A stretch of DNA of 64,000 nucleotides from Marinimicrobium agarilyticum DSM 16975 (GTDB taxonomy: Bacteria; Pseudomonadota; Gammaproteobacteria; Pseudomonadales; Cellvibrionaceae): assembly GCF_000423345.1 (NCBI RefSeq), contig NZ_AUHU01000008.1, positions 177,617 to 241,616 of the forward strand, read 5' to 3'. The position numbers were made by a program, and so were the translations under genes. This document shows, piece after piece, positions 19,881 to 30,513 of this stretch; within the stretch, counting starts at the first letter, position 1, and each line of letters starts with the position of its first letter. The notes below the pieces were generated by a model, which worked only from the letters and a program-made list of their open reading frames with translations, did no database searches and was not told the origin of the DNA.

Positions 19881-20450
19881 ATGCCCAGTTCCTCGGTTTC
19901 CTTCAATCCCCGTATTCGCCGGGCCGCGCGCGTTATGGCCCGTGGCGGTGTGGTGGCGTATCCCACCGAAGCGGTCTGGGGTCTGGGGTGTGATCCTAAC
20001 AACCCGGAAGCGGTCGGTCGTATCCTCTCCCTCAAGCAGCGCCCCTGGCAGAAGGGGCTGATTCTGCTGGCGGCTGATATTTCCGACTTCGCGCCCTTGG
20101 TGGATCGGCTGGATTCGGGGCTACGTCAGCGCCTGCAGGAAAGCTGGCCCGGCCCGGTGACCTGGCTGGTACCGGCGGCGGACCTGGTGCCGGAGTGGAT
20201 TCGCGGTCGGTTTGAGACGGTGGCGTTGCGGGTCACGGATCATCCGCTCGCGGCGGGTTTGAGCCGAGCCTTCGGCGGCCCAATCGTCTCTACCTCCGCC
20301 AATCCCGCAGGCAAGCCTGAGGCGCGCACCGCGCTGGAAGTGCGTCGCTACTTCCGCGACCATCTCGACGAGATTACCCCCGGACGCGTCGGTGGGCGCG
20401 CTCAACCCTCGCAAATCCGCGACTTGGTGTCAGGAAAGGTTTTGCGTTAA
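19881..20450 (+). CDS. tsaC: Threonylcarbamoyl-AMP synthase TsaC
   Basis: About 189 residues of the YrdC/Sua5 fold: GGVVAYPTEAVWGLGCDP, LKQRPWQKGLILL, WPGPVTWLVPA and PIVSTSANPAG are conserved nucleotide- and threonine-binding segments. It makes the activated intermediate for tRNA t6A37. The ATG at 19881 has a GAG about 8 nt upstream; a GTG at 19872 is an alternative. In related genomes hemF and aroE follow directly, but here they start 5.6 kb away. Confidence 0.94.
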   Translation: MPSSSVSFNPRIRRAARVMARGGVVAYPTEAVWGLGCDPNNPEAVGRILSLKQRPWQKGLILLAADISDFAPLVDRLDSGLRQRLQESWPGPVTWLVPAADLVPEWIRGRFETVALRVTDHPLAAGLSRAFGGPIVSTSANPAGKPEARTALEVRRYFRDHLDEITPGRVGGRAQPSQIRDLVSGKVLR

Positions 20451-20731
20451 TTCGTCTCCTGTTCTGGCACAGGTTACTCGAGTTTTTGACCGTCCTTATT
20501 GCATACGTATTCAACCGCGCAGGCCCAGCCTTTCTGCTAGCGTAGGCACCTTCCCTGGTTTGCCGGCAATGACTCGTCGGTGCGAATTGGCCATGCCTGT
20601 TCGCCTTCAGGGAATAAACAGCAGTCTGCAAACGATTGCAAAATACGGTTCTTGTGCTAACGTTCATGAATGAGTTGAAGCGGTTTGGTGGCGTCGTGTG
20701 CGCTGAGCCCGAATAATAAGTGGAGAAGGCT

Positions 20732-23700
20732 ATGGTTGATGCGCTGAGGGTGATGGGTAGGTTGAGAGGCCTTTGCGGTTTCAAGGGGGTCACCCGACGG
20801 GTTCGTCGGATCACTACGTGGGTGCTATTGCCGCTGGGGGTTCTGACCGGCTGCGGCGAAGAGCCGGCTCCCGTTACACCCGCCAGCGCCGAGGTGCTGA
20901 CCGGTGAGATGACGGCGTTCCGCTCGGTCCTCGATGGCAGGGCCCGGATTCTCACCCTGCAGATGGGCAGCGACATTCGCGTGGCCTATGACACCGAAAG
21001 CGGCAACCTCTATCGTCTGTGGCGTGGCGATGTCGACCTCAAAGGGGCGGTGTTCGATACTCGCCACGGTCCTCAGCCCACCAGTAAAGGCGCCGTGTAT
21101 GTCACCCAGCCTGATGCCGAGTGGCAGGTTCAGGGCGCCGACTGGCGCTACGCTGGCCACCGTTTTGAAGGCGAACAGGTCGTGCTTCTGTACGAGGTGC
21201 GAGGCGACGACTGGACGGCCTACGTCTCGGAAACGCCCCGAACAAATCGTAATGGCGATGTGGTGACACTGCGTCGCGAGTTTCTCGTGCATGGCCTGCC
21301 CGACGGCGCCGGTCTGACTCTGACCGGCCAGGTGTGGCCCGACGAAAAAAGCTTGGAGGGTGCCGCCCAGTGGACCGAGGCGGGGGGATTGGCCCTGAGC
21401 AATGGCTCCTCGACTCTGGCCCTCACCTATACCGATGCCGAACCCATTGAAGTGGAAGAGGAAGTCGACCCGGACCAACACCCGGGAGAGGCGCTGGTGG
21501 CCAACAGTGATTGCGCCGCCTGTCACAACCCTGAGACTCAAACCGTGGGCCCCGCCTATATCGATATTGCCCAACGCTATGAGAATACGCCGGAGGTGGT
21601 CGCGCAGCTTGCCGACAAAATCATCCGGGGCGGTGCGGGTAATTGGGGCCAGGTTCCCATGAGCCCCCACCCCGATCTGAGCGAAGACGATGCCGCGCAA
21701 ATGGTCGGTTATATCTTCTCTTTAGTGGAAGAAGAGGGTGCCGAGGAAACTCGTTGGTTGCTGGACCAACCCGCCGAGGCCTACGAAGTGGTGGAGGAAC
21801 CCTCCATGGCGGCCGGCAGTGGGGCGATGCTCTACCTGTATCAATACAGCGGAGACCAGCCCAATATCGATGCCATGCGCGCGTCGGACCCGGTCGATGC
21901 CGCCCGAGTGGCCCGCGTCCATCTGCCGACCAAAGCCGCCTTTGCCCCGCTCAATACCCGCTTTGCCATGCAAGTGAAAGCTCACTTGCAGGTTGAAAAA
22001 CCGCTGGAAACCGAACTGCGACTGGTGAGCGATGACGGCGGCTTTCTTTACCTGAACGGTGAACCGCTGATCGACAATTGGGGCTTCCACGGTCCCCAAC
22101 CGGTGGACGCCGAGGTATCTTTGTCACCGGGGCTCTACCCACTGGATATCTTCTATTTCCAGAGCAGTGCGGGCGCGTCCCTGTCGCTGCAGTGGCGCAA
22201 CCCCGAAACCGGCGAGTTCGAAATTCTCCCTGAGTCTATGTTGCGCATTGAGCCGGAGGATCGTCTGGCGGTAACGCCAGTTGTCACCGACCCGAAGCGG
22301 ATCAAAACCATTCCCGGAGATCAGCACAAGGTCGCCGGCATTCACCCCGCGTTCGATCTGCACCAGGCCCGCCCCGAAGCGTTTGAACCCATGGTGGGCG
22401 GCATCGATTTTCTGCCCGATGGTCGCATGGTGGTCTCCACCTGGGACCCGGAAGGCTCCGTTTACCTCGTAAGCAATTACACTGAAAACCCGGATCAGAT
22501 TGAGGTCAAGCGTATCGCCCGAGGCCTGGCTGAGCCACTCGGCGTTCAGGTGGTCGACGGCGAAATCTACGTGCTCCAGAAACAGGAGCTGACCCACCTG
22601 CGGGATCTGAACGGCGACGAGGTGATCGACGTCTACCGCACCGTTTCCGCCGACTGGACCGTGACCGACAACTTCCACGAATTCGCCTTCGGGCTCGAAT
22701 ACGAAGACGGCCACTTCTACGGCGCCCTCGCCACCGCCATTCTCGCCGGCGGTGCCAGCGCCCAGCCCCAGGCACCGGACCGGGGCAAGGCCATCAAAAT
22801 CCGCGCGTCCGACGGCAAGGTAACCTTCGTCGCCCACGGCCTGCGCACACCCAATGGCATCGGTTATGGCATCGATGATCAGCTGTTTATCGCCGACAAC
22901 CAAGGTGACTGGCTACCCGCCAGCAAAATCGTCGAACTCACGCCGGGTGCCTGGTACGGCTCCCGCTCCGTGGATTACGAAGGCACCGCCGACCTGACCG
23001 AAACCAAACCGGTGGTCTGGCTGCCCCAGGACGAAATCGGCAACTCTCCGAGTGAGCCGGCGCCGCTCAATGTCGGCCCCTACCAGAATCAGATGATTCA
23101 CGGCGAAGTCACCCACGGCGGTATCAAGCGGGTATTCGCCGAGCGGATCAATGGCCGCCTGCAGGGCGCGGTGTTCCGCTTCATGCAGGGACTGGAAGCC
23201 GGCGTTAACCGCCTGGACTGGGCACCGGACGGCTCCCTGATCGTCGGCGGCGTGGGCAACCCGGGCAACTGGGCCGACGAAGATAAACAGTGGTACGGTC
23301 TGCAGCGCCTGGTCTACAACGGTGAAACCGCGTTCGAAATGCTCAGCGTCAGCGCCCGCTCCGACGGCTTTGTTGCTGAGTTCACCCAACCCATCAAAGC
23401 CGGCCAGCACATCGGCCCGGACGACTTCCAGATTCAACAGTGGTACTACGAGCCCACCGAAGAATACGGCGGCCCGAAAAAGGACCTCGAAGAACTCCCG
23501 ATCGAAGGCTTCGCGCTGTCTGAAGACCGCACCCAGGTGCGCTTCAAACTGGGCGGCCTCAAACCGGACCACGTGGTCTACTTCCGCATCAAACACCCCT
23601 TCGTGAGCGCCACCGACAGCAGCCTGTGGAGCACCGAAGCCTGGTACACGTTGAACGCCATCCCCGAGAACAAACCGGTGAAGCTGGAAGGGCACACCCC

Positions 23701-24370
23701 CCAACACAACGAACTGACCGAGATGGAAAAAGCGGACGGCTGGCAACGATTGTTCAACGGTGAAACCCTGGAAGGGCTGCGCAACTACAACGCCCAGACC
23801 CTGGGCAAACGTTGGACCGTCGACAACGGCACCCTACACTTCCAGGGCCGCGACGCCAGCGACGGTGAAGGGTGGAAATCCGAACAGGGCGGCGACCTGG
23901 TGTTGACCGAAGCCCCGGTGAAAGACTTCGAGCTCTACCTCGAATGGAAACTCTCCCAAAACGGCAACAGCGGCATCCTCTGCAGCGTCGACGAAGGTCA
24001 CGAGCACGCCTACATGAGCGGCCCGGAATACCAACTGCTCGACAACATCGGCCATCCCGACAGCGAAATTTATACCCACAGAGCGGGCGACCTCTACGAC
24101 CTCATCGCCGGCACACCCGTCACCGTCAACCCCGTCGGCGAATGGAACCGCACCCGCTTGGTCGTCAACGACGGCCACATCCAACACTGGCTCAACGGCT
24201 ACAAACTCGTCGACATCCAAATGGGTTCAGACGAATGGAACACCTTGATCGCCAACAGCAAATTCGCCCAATGGGACGCCTTCGCCGCGACGCAGGAAGG
24301 GCACATCGTATTACAGGATCATGGGGACGCGGTGTGGTTTCGGAATATTAAGCTGCGGAAGTTGCGTTAG
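20732..24370 (+). CDS. Giant lipoprotein: cytochrome c, PA14, beta-propeller and DUF1080 (3-keto-disaccharide hydrolase) fusion
   Basis: About 1212 residues. The lipobox LTGC is near residue 41. A class I cytochrome c domain has the heme motif CAACH near 261-265 and an MSPHP segment likely holding the axial Met. A PA14-like sugar-binding domain covers about 370-520, followed by a six-bladed propeller-like region at about 540-880 (GIDFLPDGRMVVSTWDPEG, HGLRTPNGIGYG) like membrane-bound dehydrogenase/PQQ-type proteins. A beta-sandwich linker leads to DUF1080 at about 1005-1212 (GWQRLFNGETLEGL, NSGILCSV, GPEYQLLDN). DUF1080 proteins hydrolyse 3-keto-glycosides. The fusion suggests surface or periplasmic oxidation and cleavage of a disaccharide with electrons passed to cytochrome c. 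The ATG at 20732 has GGAG 6 nt upstream; a GTG lies at 20720. The gene is convergent with the Gfo/Idh gene. Confidence 0.88.
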   Translation: MVDALRVMGRLRGLCGFKGVTRRVRRITTWVLLPLGVLTGCGEEPAPVTPASAEVLTGEMTAFRSVLDGRARILTLQMGSDIRVAYDTESGNLYRLWRGDVDLKGAVFDTRHGPQPTSKGAVYVTQPDAEWQVQGADWRYAGHRFEGEQVVLLYEVRGDDWTAYVSETPRTNRNGDVVTLRREFLVHGLPDGAGLTLTGQVWPDEKSLEGAAQWTEAGGLALSNGSSTLALTYTDAEPIEVEEEVDPDQHPGEALVANSDCAACHNPETQTVGPAYIDIAQRYENTPEVVAQLADKIIRGGAGNWGQVPMSPHPDLSEDDAAQMVGYIFSLVEEEGAEETRWLLDQPAEAYEVVEEPSMAAGSGAMLYLYQYSGDQPNIDAMRASDPVDAARVARVHLPTKAAFAPLNTRFAMQVKAHLQVEKPLETELRLVSDDGGFLYLNGEPLIDNWGFHGPQPVDAEVSLSPGLYPLDIFYFQSSAGASLSLQWRNPETGEFEILPESMLRIEPEDRLAVTPVVTDPKRIKTIPGDQHKVAGIHPAFDLHQARPEAFEPMVGGIDFLPDGRMVVSTWDPEGSVYLVSNYTENPDQIEVKRIARGLAEPLGVQVVDGEIYVLQKQELTHLRDLNGDEVIDVYRTVSADWTVTDNFHEFAFGLEYEDGHFYGALATAILAGGASAQPQAPDRGKAIKIRASDGKVTFVAHGLRTPNGIGYGIDDQLFIADNQGDWLPASKIVELTPGAWYGSRSVDYEGTADLTETKPVVWLPQDEIGNSPSEPAPLNVGPYQNQMIHGEVTHGGIKRVFAERINGRLQGAVFRFMQGLEAGVNRLDWAPDGSLIVGGVGNPGNWADEDKQWYGLQRLVYNGETAFEMLSVSARSDGFVAEFTQPIKAGQHIGPDDFQIQQWYYEPTEEYGGPKKDLEELPIEGFALSEDRTQVRFKLGGLKPDHVVYFRIKHPFVSATDSSLWSTEAWYTLNAIPENKPVKLEGHTPQHNELTEMEKADGWQRLFNGETLEGLRNYNAQTLGKRWTVDNGTLHFQGRDASDGEGWKSEQGGDLVLTEAPVKDFELYLEWKLSQNGNSGILCSVDEGHEHAYMSGPEYQLLDNIGHPDSEIYTHRAGDLYDLIAGTPVTVNPVGEWNRTRLVVNDGHIQHWLNGYKLVDIQMGSDEWNTLIANSKFAQWDAFAATQEGHIVLQDHGDAVWFRNIKLRKLR

Positions 24371-24434
24371 CGTTGGGTGGTGGCGGATGCGGCCTCATTA
24401 TACGTAACTAATCGCGTCCGCTAGCTGCTTATGT

Positions 24435-24468
24435 CAGGTGGCGCGCTTCGCGCTTACCATGACCTACG
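24435..24468. repeat. REP-like palindrome, copy 1
   Basis: Shares GGTGGCGCGCTTCGCGCTTACCA and a terminal CCTACG with four other loci in the window. The core GCGCGCTTCGCGC forms a hairpin. This copy is diverged at its right edge (ATGACCTACG instead of ACCCTACG). It lies 18 bp before variable-arm element A. Confidence 0.8.
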
Positions 24469-24485
24469 TAAACATCGGTGAAGAT

Positions 24486-24608
24486 GGCACTGAGGTGAGG
24501 TGTGGGGACCATCATTCCAAGACCGTGGAGCGGGGGACCCGCGATTCGAGCCTACAGGGATGTATTTACGGCGTGTCTTGGAATGATGGTCCCCACACCT
24601 CACCGGAC
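24486..24608 (+). repeat. Variable-arm palindromic element A
   Basis: Architecture: tag GGCACTGAG (24486-24494), left arm 24495-24523, 51-nt core 24524-24574, right arm 24575-24603, tag CGGAC (24604-24608). The arms are a perfect 29-bp inverted repeat, extended by one G-C pair from the tags. The core starts CGTGGAGCGGGGG and contains two mini-hairpins (GCGGG/CCCGC and TACA/TGTA). It lies between two convergent genes. The octamer ATGACCTA occurs at both 24459 and 24617, a possible flanking duplication. Confidence 0.9.
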
Positions 24609-24625
24609 GTGATGCAATGACCTAA

Positions 24626-25729
24626 CTACAATTCAATCCGCTTTCCATTCTCCGAAGCCGATTTAAAAATCGACTGCACAATATGAATATCCCGCAGGCC
24701 CTCCTCGCCTGGCACCATCACCGGCTTATCCTGCAAAATCGCCAACGCATCATCATCCATCTGCTGCGCCTGCTGATCCGCAATCGGCTTATTCAACAAA
24801 CGCCCATCACTCGTCTTCCCCTGCACACCCGTATAATTCGACATCGGCCGCAAATAATACCAACCATCCTCACAGGTCACATCCAACTTATTCCCCGGCT
24901 TCACAAAACTCGTCATGCAATCCGCCGTGGCCCCGTTAGGAAACTCCAACTGAAAATGCGTGGTTGAATCCACCTGCGTAAACACCTCCGGATGCGTCAC
25001 CTCATGACGGCCACTCACCGCCACCGGTTCAATCCCCATCGCATAACGCGACCCGTTAATGGGATAAACCCCCATATCGTAGAGCGCACCGCCGCCCATC
25101 TCCCTCTGCATCCGCCAATTATCCGGCGAGCGATTCTCCCCACCGGAATAAGCCGCAATCGACTCCACCTTCTCAATCGCCCCAAACGGCTTCTCCTTCG
25201 CAAAACGCATCACCGTCTGGGTATTCGGCTCATGCTGCATGCGGTAGCCGATACTCAACTTCACCTTATTCTTAGTGCAGGCATCAATAATTTCCTGACA
25301 CTCCGCCTCATCCATCGCCATCGGCTTTTCACACCACACATGCTTACCGGCGTTCGCCGCAATCACCGAAAACTTCTTATGCAACGACGTCGGCGTCACC
25401 ACATACACCACATCAATATCCGGGTTATCCGCAATCGTGTGCAGATTCTCGTAGTTATACACATTGGCATCCTTGATGCCGTACTTCTCCTGCCACACCG
25501 GAACCTTCTCCGGGCTTCCGGTCACAATGCCTCTCAACTCGCAATACTGCGTCAACTGCAAACCCGGCGCCAGCTGGCCGGAGGAATAACCCCCGAGCCC
25601 CAATAGCGCCACCCCGATCTTGCGGGGCGGTTTGCCGAACGCATGAGAGGCCCAGCTGGAAGAGAGTAGGGCGGTGGAGGCGCCCATGGCCTGGAGAAAG
25701 CGACGGCGGTTGAAGTGTGGGGTGGGCAT
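24626..25729 (-). CDS. Tat-exported Gfo/Idh/MocA family oxidoreductase
   Basis: 367 residues. A twin-arginine signal (NRRRFLQAMG) with a hydrophobic run to about residue 31 precedes a Rossmann domain (KIGVALLGLGGYSSGQLAP) and the conserved CEKPMA lysine motif near 135, as in glucose-fructose oxidoreductase. The family binds NAD(P) tightly; exported members act on sugars, including at C3. It is convergent with the DUF1080 fusion gene and probably works in the same periplasmic 3-keto-sugar pathway, which is inference from family roles and proximity. The C-terminal half holds the GGGALYDMGVYPI substrate-domain segment. Confidence 0.9.
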   Translation of the reverse strand: MPTPHFNRRRFLQAMGASTALLSSSWASHAFGKPPRKIGVALLGLGGYSSGQLAPGLQLTQYCELRGIVTGSPEKVPVWQEKYGIKDANVYNYENLHTIADNPDIDVVYVVTPTSLHKKFSVIAANAGKHVWCEKPMAMDEAECQEIIDACTKNKVKLSIGYRMQHEPNTQTVMRFAKEKPFGAIEKVESIAAYSGGENRSPDNWRMQREMGGGALYDMGVYPINGSRYAMGIEPVAVSGRHEVTHPEVFTQVDSTTHFQLEFPNGATADCMTSFVKPGNKLDVTCEDGWYYLRPMSNYTGVQGKTSDGRLLNKPIADQQAQQMDDDALAILQDKPVMVPGEEGLRDIHIVQSIFKSASENGKRIEL

Positions 25730-25785
25730 GGTTTGGGCCTCCGGGTTGAGAAACAGTGTTGGGTGGTCATATTGGCGTTGGGTTT

Positions 25786-27053
<1,268 letters not shown>

Positions 27054-27071
27054 CAATAGCTGGATGGTTTT

Positions 27072-27911
27072 ATGACTGATTCTTACGCCGTGTTTGGCAA
27101 CCCTATTGCGCACAGCAAATCCCCCTATATTCACCGCCAGTTCGCTGAGCAGACCGGGCAGGAGCTGGCCTACACCAAACAGCAGGTGAACGAAGGCGAA
27201 TTCGAACAGGCCGCGGACGCCTTTTTCGCTGGCGGCGGCAAGGGCCTGAACGTCACCGTGCCCTTCAAGCTGGACGCCTACGGCTATGCGGCCCGCCTGA
27301 CTCCCCGGGCGCGCCGGGCCGGCGCGGTCAACACCCTGGCCAAGCAGCCCGACGGCACCTTGCTGGGGGACAACACCGACGGCATCGGCATGGTCAACGA
27401 CATGCACAACCTGGGTTGGGAAATCGCCGGCAAGCGGGTGTTGTTGCTGGGCGCTGGCGGTGCGGTGCGAGGCGTTCTGCAGCCGCTGATGGAGCAGGAA
27501 CCCGCCTCGGTCACCATCGCCAACCGCACGGTGCACAAAGCGGAGCAGCTGTCCAAGGGCTTCGCCGATCTGGGCGTCATTGAACCGGTGGGCTACGAGA
27601 ACCTGAGCCAGAAAGAGCCGTTTGATCTGGTCATTAATGGCACCTCCGCCAGCCTCTCGGGTGAGCTGCCGCCGCTGCCGGATGACCTGCTCGCCGAGGG
27701 CGCGGCCTGTTACGACATGATGTATGCCGCCGAACCCACTCCCTTTCTGGCCTGGGCCGAATCCCACGGCGCCGAACAAAGGGCCGACGGGTTGGGTATG
27801 CTGGTGGGGCAGGCGGCGGAATCCTTTTATGTCTGGCGTCAGGTTCGCCCCGAAGTGATACCGGTCATTACCGCCATGCGGCACACTTTGAGTGCGAAAA
27901 AAGGCGCGTAA
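27072..27911 (+). CDS. aroE: Shikimate dehydrogenase
   Basis: 279 residues. The N-terminal motif FGNPIAHSKSPYIH, the catalytic Lys in LNVTVPFKLDAY, the conserved Asp in LLGDNTDGIG, and the NADP loop LLLGAGGAVRGVL with NRT are all present. It reduces 3-dehydroshikimate to shikimate. The hemF-aroE pair matches the ancestral gammaproteobacterial order. Confidence 0.96.
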   Translation: MTDSYAVFGNPIAHSKSPYIHRQFAEQTGQELAYTKQQVNEGEFEQAADAFFAGGGKGLNVTVPFKLDAYGYAARLTPRARRAGAVNTLAKQPDGTLLGDNTDGIGMVNDMHNLGWEIAGKRVLLLGAGGAVRGVLQPLMEQEPASVTIANRTVHKAEQLSKGFADLGVIEPVGYENLSQKEPFDLVINGTSASLSGELPPLPDDLLAEGAACYDMMYAAEPTPFLAWAESHGAEQRADGLGMLVGQAAESFYVWRQVRPEVIPVITAMRHTLSAKKGA

Positions 27912-28021
27912 TCAACCCCTTCTTTGATGTAAGATAAATAACATATAAGGCGGGGTGGTTTTAGAAACATCGGCCAGGCCCGCCAGTGATAACGAACATT
28001 CATACCATCGCGAGCAATGCA

Positions 28022-28747
28022 ATGAGCAGACTAGAGGGTGGTCGCAACCTGACCCATCAGGTCACCTACCAGCTGGGGGCTGCGATCGTGCGCGGGGAGT
28101 ACGGCATCAACGATCCCCTGCCGACCGAAGCCGAACTGTGCGAAGCGTTCGACATCAGCCGCAGCGTCATCCGCGAAGCGGTGAAAATGCTCACCGCCAA
28201 AGGGCTGATTTCTTCGCGTCCGCGCCAGGGTATCCGGGTCCAGCCCAACAACCGCTGGAACATGTTCGATGAGGACGTGCTCGAGTGGACGCTGAGCAGC
28301 CGACCCTCTCTGGAGCTGCTGCGCGAGTTCACCGAGTTGCGCATGGGCATTGAGCCCGAAGCCGCCATCCTGGCGGCCCGCAAGCAGAACCGTGAGCGCA
28401 TCGCCGACATCGAAAAAGCGCTGCTGCGCATGGATGCCGCCGAGCGCGGCAATGATGACCCCCTGGAGGCGGACATCGCCTTCCACACGGCGGTATTGCT
28501 CGCCAGCGAAAACCGTTTTTTCATTCAACTGCGCAGCTTCATCCAGACCGCGCTGCGGGTGAGCATTACCTCCACCAACCAGCTCAAGGGAGTGGACGTG
28601 GCCAGTGAAGCGGACCACCGCACCGTGTACGAGGCGATAGCCGCCGGTGATGGCGAGGGCGCGCGCAAGGCGGTGGTGGCGTTGTTGGAAGAGGCGCTGA
28701 CGCTGATCGAGGCATCCATGAAAGCCCGGCGGGCCGCGACGGCCTGA
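28022..28747 (+). CDS. FadR-subfamily GntR transcriptional regulator
   Basis: About 241 residues from the ATG at 28022; a GTG at 27986 adds 12 residues. The N-terminal winged helix contains LPTEAELCEAFDISRSVIREAVKML, and the C-terminal FCD helical domain has the metal-site pattern EADIAFHTAVLLAS. Members bind sugar acids or their keto derivatives. It is 25 bp upstream of the dehydratase and likely controls this operon in response to an aldonate or 2-keto-3-deoxy-aldonate. I see no convincing operator. Confidence 0.9.
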   Translation: MSRLEGGRNLTHQVTYQLGAAIVRGEYGINDPLPTEAELCEAFDISRSVIREAVKMLTAKGLISSRPRQGIRVQPNNRWNMFDEDVLEWTLSSRPSLELLREFTELRMGIEPEAAILAARKQNRERIADIEKALLRMDAAERGNDDPLEADIAFHTAVLLASENRFFIQLRSFIQTALRVSITSTNQLKGVDVASEADHRTVYEAIAAGDGEGARKAVVALLEEALTLIEASMKARRAATA

Positions 28748-28772
28748 GCCCGGCTTCATTCGAGTTTTCCCT

Positions 28773-30512
28773 ATGTCTGACCCCAAGCAGCCCAGGCGCC
28801 CGCTTCGCAGCGCCAATAGTTACGGCAAGCGTGATAAAGACGGCTTTATCCACCGCTCCTGGATGAAGAACCAGGGCCTGCCGGACCATGTCTTCGACGG
28901 TCGTCCGGTCATCGGCATCTGTAATACCTGGTCAGAAATCACCCCCTGCAACGGTAACCTTCGGGAATTGGCGGAATACGTCAAGCGCGGCGTCTGGGAA
29001 GCCGGTGGCCTGCCGCTGGAATTTCCCGCCATGAGTCTGGGCGAAACCCAGATGCGGCCCACCGCGATGCTGTTTCGCAACCTGCTGGCCATGGAGGTGG
29101 AAGAGTCCATTCGCGCCAACCCCATCGACGGGGTGGTGCTGCTCGGGGGCTGTGACAAGACCACGCCGGCCCAGATCATGGGCGCGGCCAGCGTCAACCT
29201 GCCCACCATGGTGGTCTCCTCCGGCCCGATGCTCAACGGCAAGTTCCAGGGCCGGAACATCGGTTCCGGCACCGACGTCTGGAAATACTCCGAGGCGGTG
29301 CGCGCCGGCGAGATGAGCATCGAGAATTTCATTGCGGCCGAGGGCGGCATGTCCCGCAGCCGGGGGGTGTGCATGACTATGGGCACGGCCTCCACTGTCT
29401 CCAACCTGACCGAAGCCATGGGCCTGTGCCTGCCCTACAACGGCTCGCTGCCCGCCGTGGACGCCCGCCGCCAGGCACTCTCGCACCTGACCGGTGGTCG
29501 CATCGTCGAGCTGGTGCGGCAGGATGTGCGCCTGGCGGATATCCTCACCCGTGAGGCGCTGGAAAACGCCATTGTGGTCAACGCCGCCATCGGCGGTTCC
29601 ACCAATGCGGTGGTCCATTTGCTGGCCATCGCCGGGCGCCTGGGCATCGACCTGACGCTGGATGACTTCGATCGACTGAGCCGAAACGTCCCGTTGCTCG
29701 TAGACTTAATGCCCTCGGGGCGTTTCCTGATGGAAGATTTCCACTATGCCGGGGGGCTGCCCGCGGTGATGGGCCGGCTGCGCGAGCGCCTGCATACCGG
29801 GGCGGTCACGGTCTCCGGCGTCACTCTGGGAGACCAGATCGGCGAGGGGGAATGCTACAATGATGAAGTCATTCGCCCCCTGGACCGGCCGGTGAACGAC
29901 CATTCGGGCATTTGGGTGCTCAAAGGCAACCTCTGTCCGCGCGGGGCGCTTATAAAACCCAGTGCGGCCAGCCCCGAGCTGATGGAGCACACCGGCCGGG
30001 CGGTGGTATTTGAAAGCATTGAGGACTATAAAGAGCGTATCGACGACCCCACGCTGGACGTCGACGAACACTCGGTGCTGGTACTCAAGGGCTGCGGCCC
30101 CAAGGGCTATCCGGGGATGCCGGAGGTGGGCAATATGGCACTCCCCAAGAAACTGTTGGAACGTGGTGTGCGGGATATGCTGCGCATTTCCGATGCGCGC
30201 ATGAGCGGCACCGCTTTCGGTTCGGTCATACTGCACGTGGCGCCGGAATCGAGCGCCGGCGGCCCGCTGGCGGTGGTACGCGACGGCGACGAAATCGTGT
30301 TCAGTGGCCGCCAGCGCACGCTGTCATTGAACATCAGCGACGCCGAACTGGCTCAACGATTGGACCAGTGGCAACAAGAGCGACCGAAGCCGACCTACAC
30401 TCGCGGCTACGCGAAGCTCTACATTGATACCGTGCTCCAGGCCGACGAGGGTGTCGACCTGGACTTTCTCAGGGGCGCCAGCGGCGACCAGGTGGATCGG
30501 GAATCGCATTGA
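28773..30512 (+). CDS. IlvD/Edd family sugar-acid dehydratase
   Basis: 579 residues. Cluster ligands are visible in ITPCNGNL, GGCDKTTPA and GVCMTMGTAS. The protein looks closer to aldonate dehydratases (L-arabinonate, D-xylonate, D-galactonate) than to IlvD or Edd, judged by length and the SRSRGVCM context. It would convert an aldonate to its 2-keto-3-deoxy acid. It is encoded with an SDR aldose dehydrogenase 1 bp downstream and with a lactonase and symporter. The exact sugar cannot be fixed from sequence. Confidence 0.9.
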   Translation: MSDPKQPRRPLRSANSYGKRDKDGFIHRSWMKNQGLPDHVFDGRPVIGICNTWSEITPCNGNLRELAEYVKRGVWEAGGLPLEFPAMSLGETQMRPTAMLFRNLLAMEVEESIRANPIDGVVLLGGCDKTTPAQIMGAASVNLPTMVVSSGPMLNGKFQGRNIGSGTDVWKYSEAVRAGEMSIENFIAAEGGMSRSRGVCMTMGTASTVSNLTEAMGLCLPYNGSLPAVDARRQALSHLTGGRIVELVRQDVRLADILTREALENAIVVNAAIGGSTNAVVHLLAIAGRLGIDLTLDDFDRLSRNVPLLVDLMPSGRFLMEDFHYAGGLPAVMGRLRERLHTGAVTVSGVTLGDQIGEGECYNDEVIRPLDRPVNDHSGIWVLKGNLCPRGALIKPSAASPELMEHTGRAVVFESIEDYKERIDDPTLDVDEHSVLVLKGCGPKGYPGMPEVGNMALPKKLLERGVRDMLRISDARMSGTAFGSVILHVAPESSAGGPLAVVRDGDEIVFSGRQRTLSLNISDAELAQRLDQWQQERPKPTYTRGYAKLYIDTVLQADEGVDLDFLRGASGDQVDRESH

Positions 30513-30513
30513 T

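Noticed and set aside
20450..20731. Possible small gene between tsaC and the DUF1080 fusion
   Set aside because: No ribosome-site-supported frame longer than shadows; treated as leader region.
24495..24603. Element as a simple intrinsic terminator
   Set aside because: Stems of 29 bp with a 51-nt loop and conserved tags, and no T-runs, also placed upstream of genes, do not fit terminators.
24486..24608. Variable-arm element as an ordinary MITE with terminal inverted repeats
   Set aside because: MITE copies share the same terminal repeats, whereas these arms differ completely between copies. No consistent target duplication is seen.
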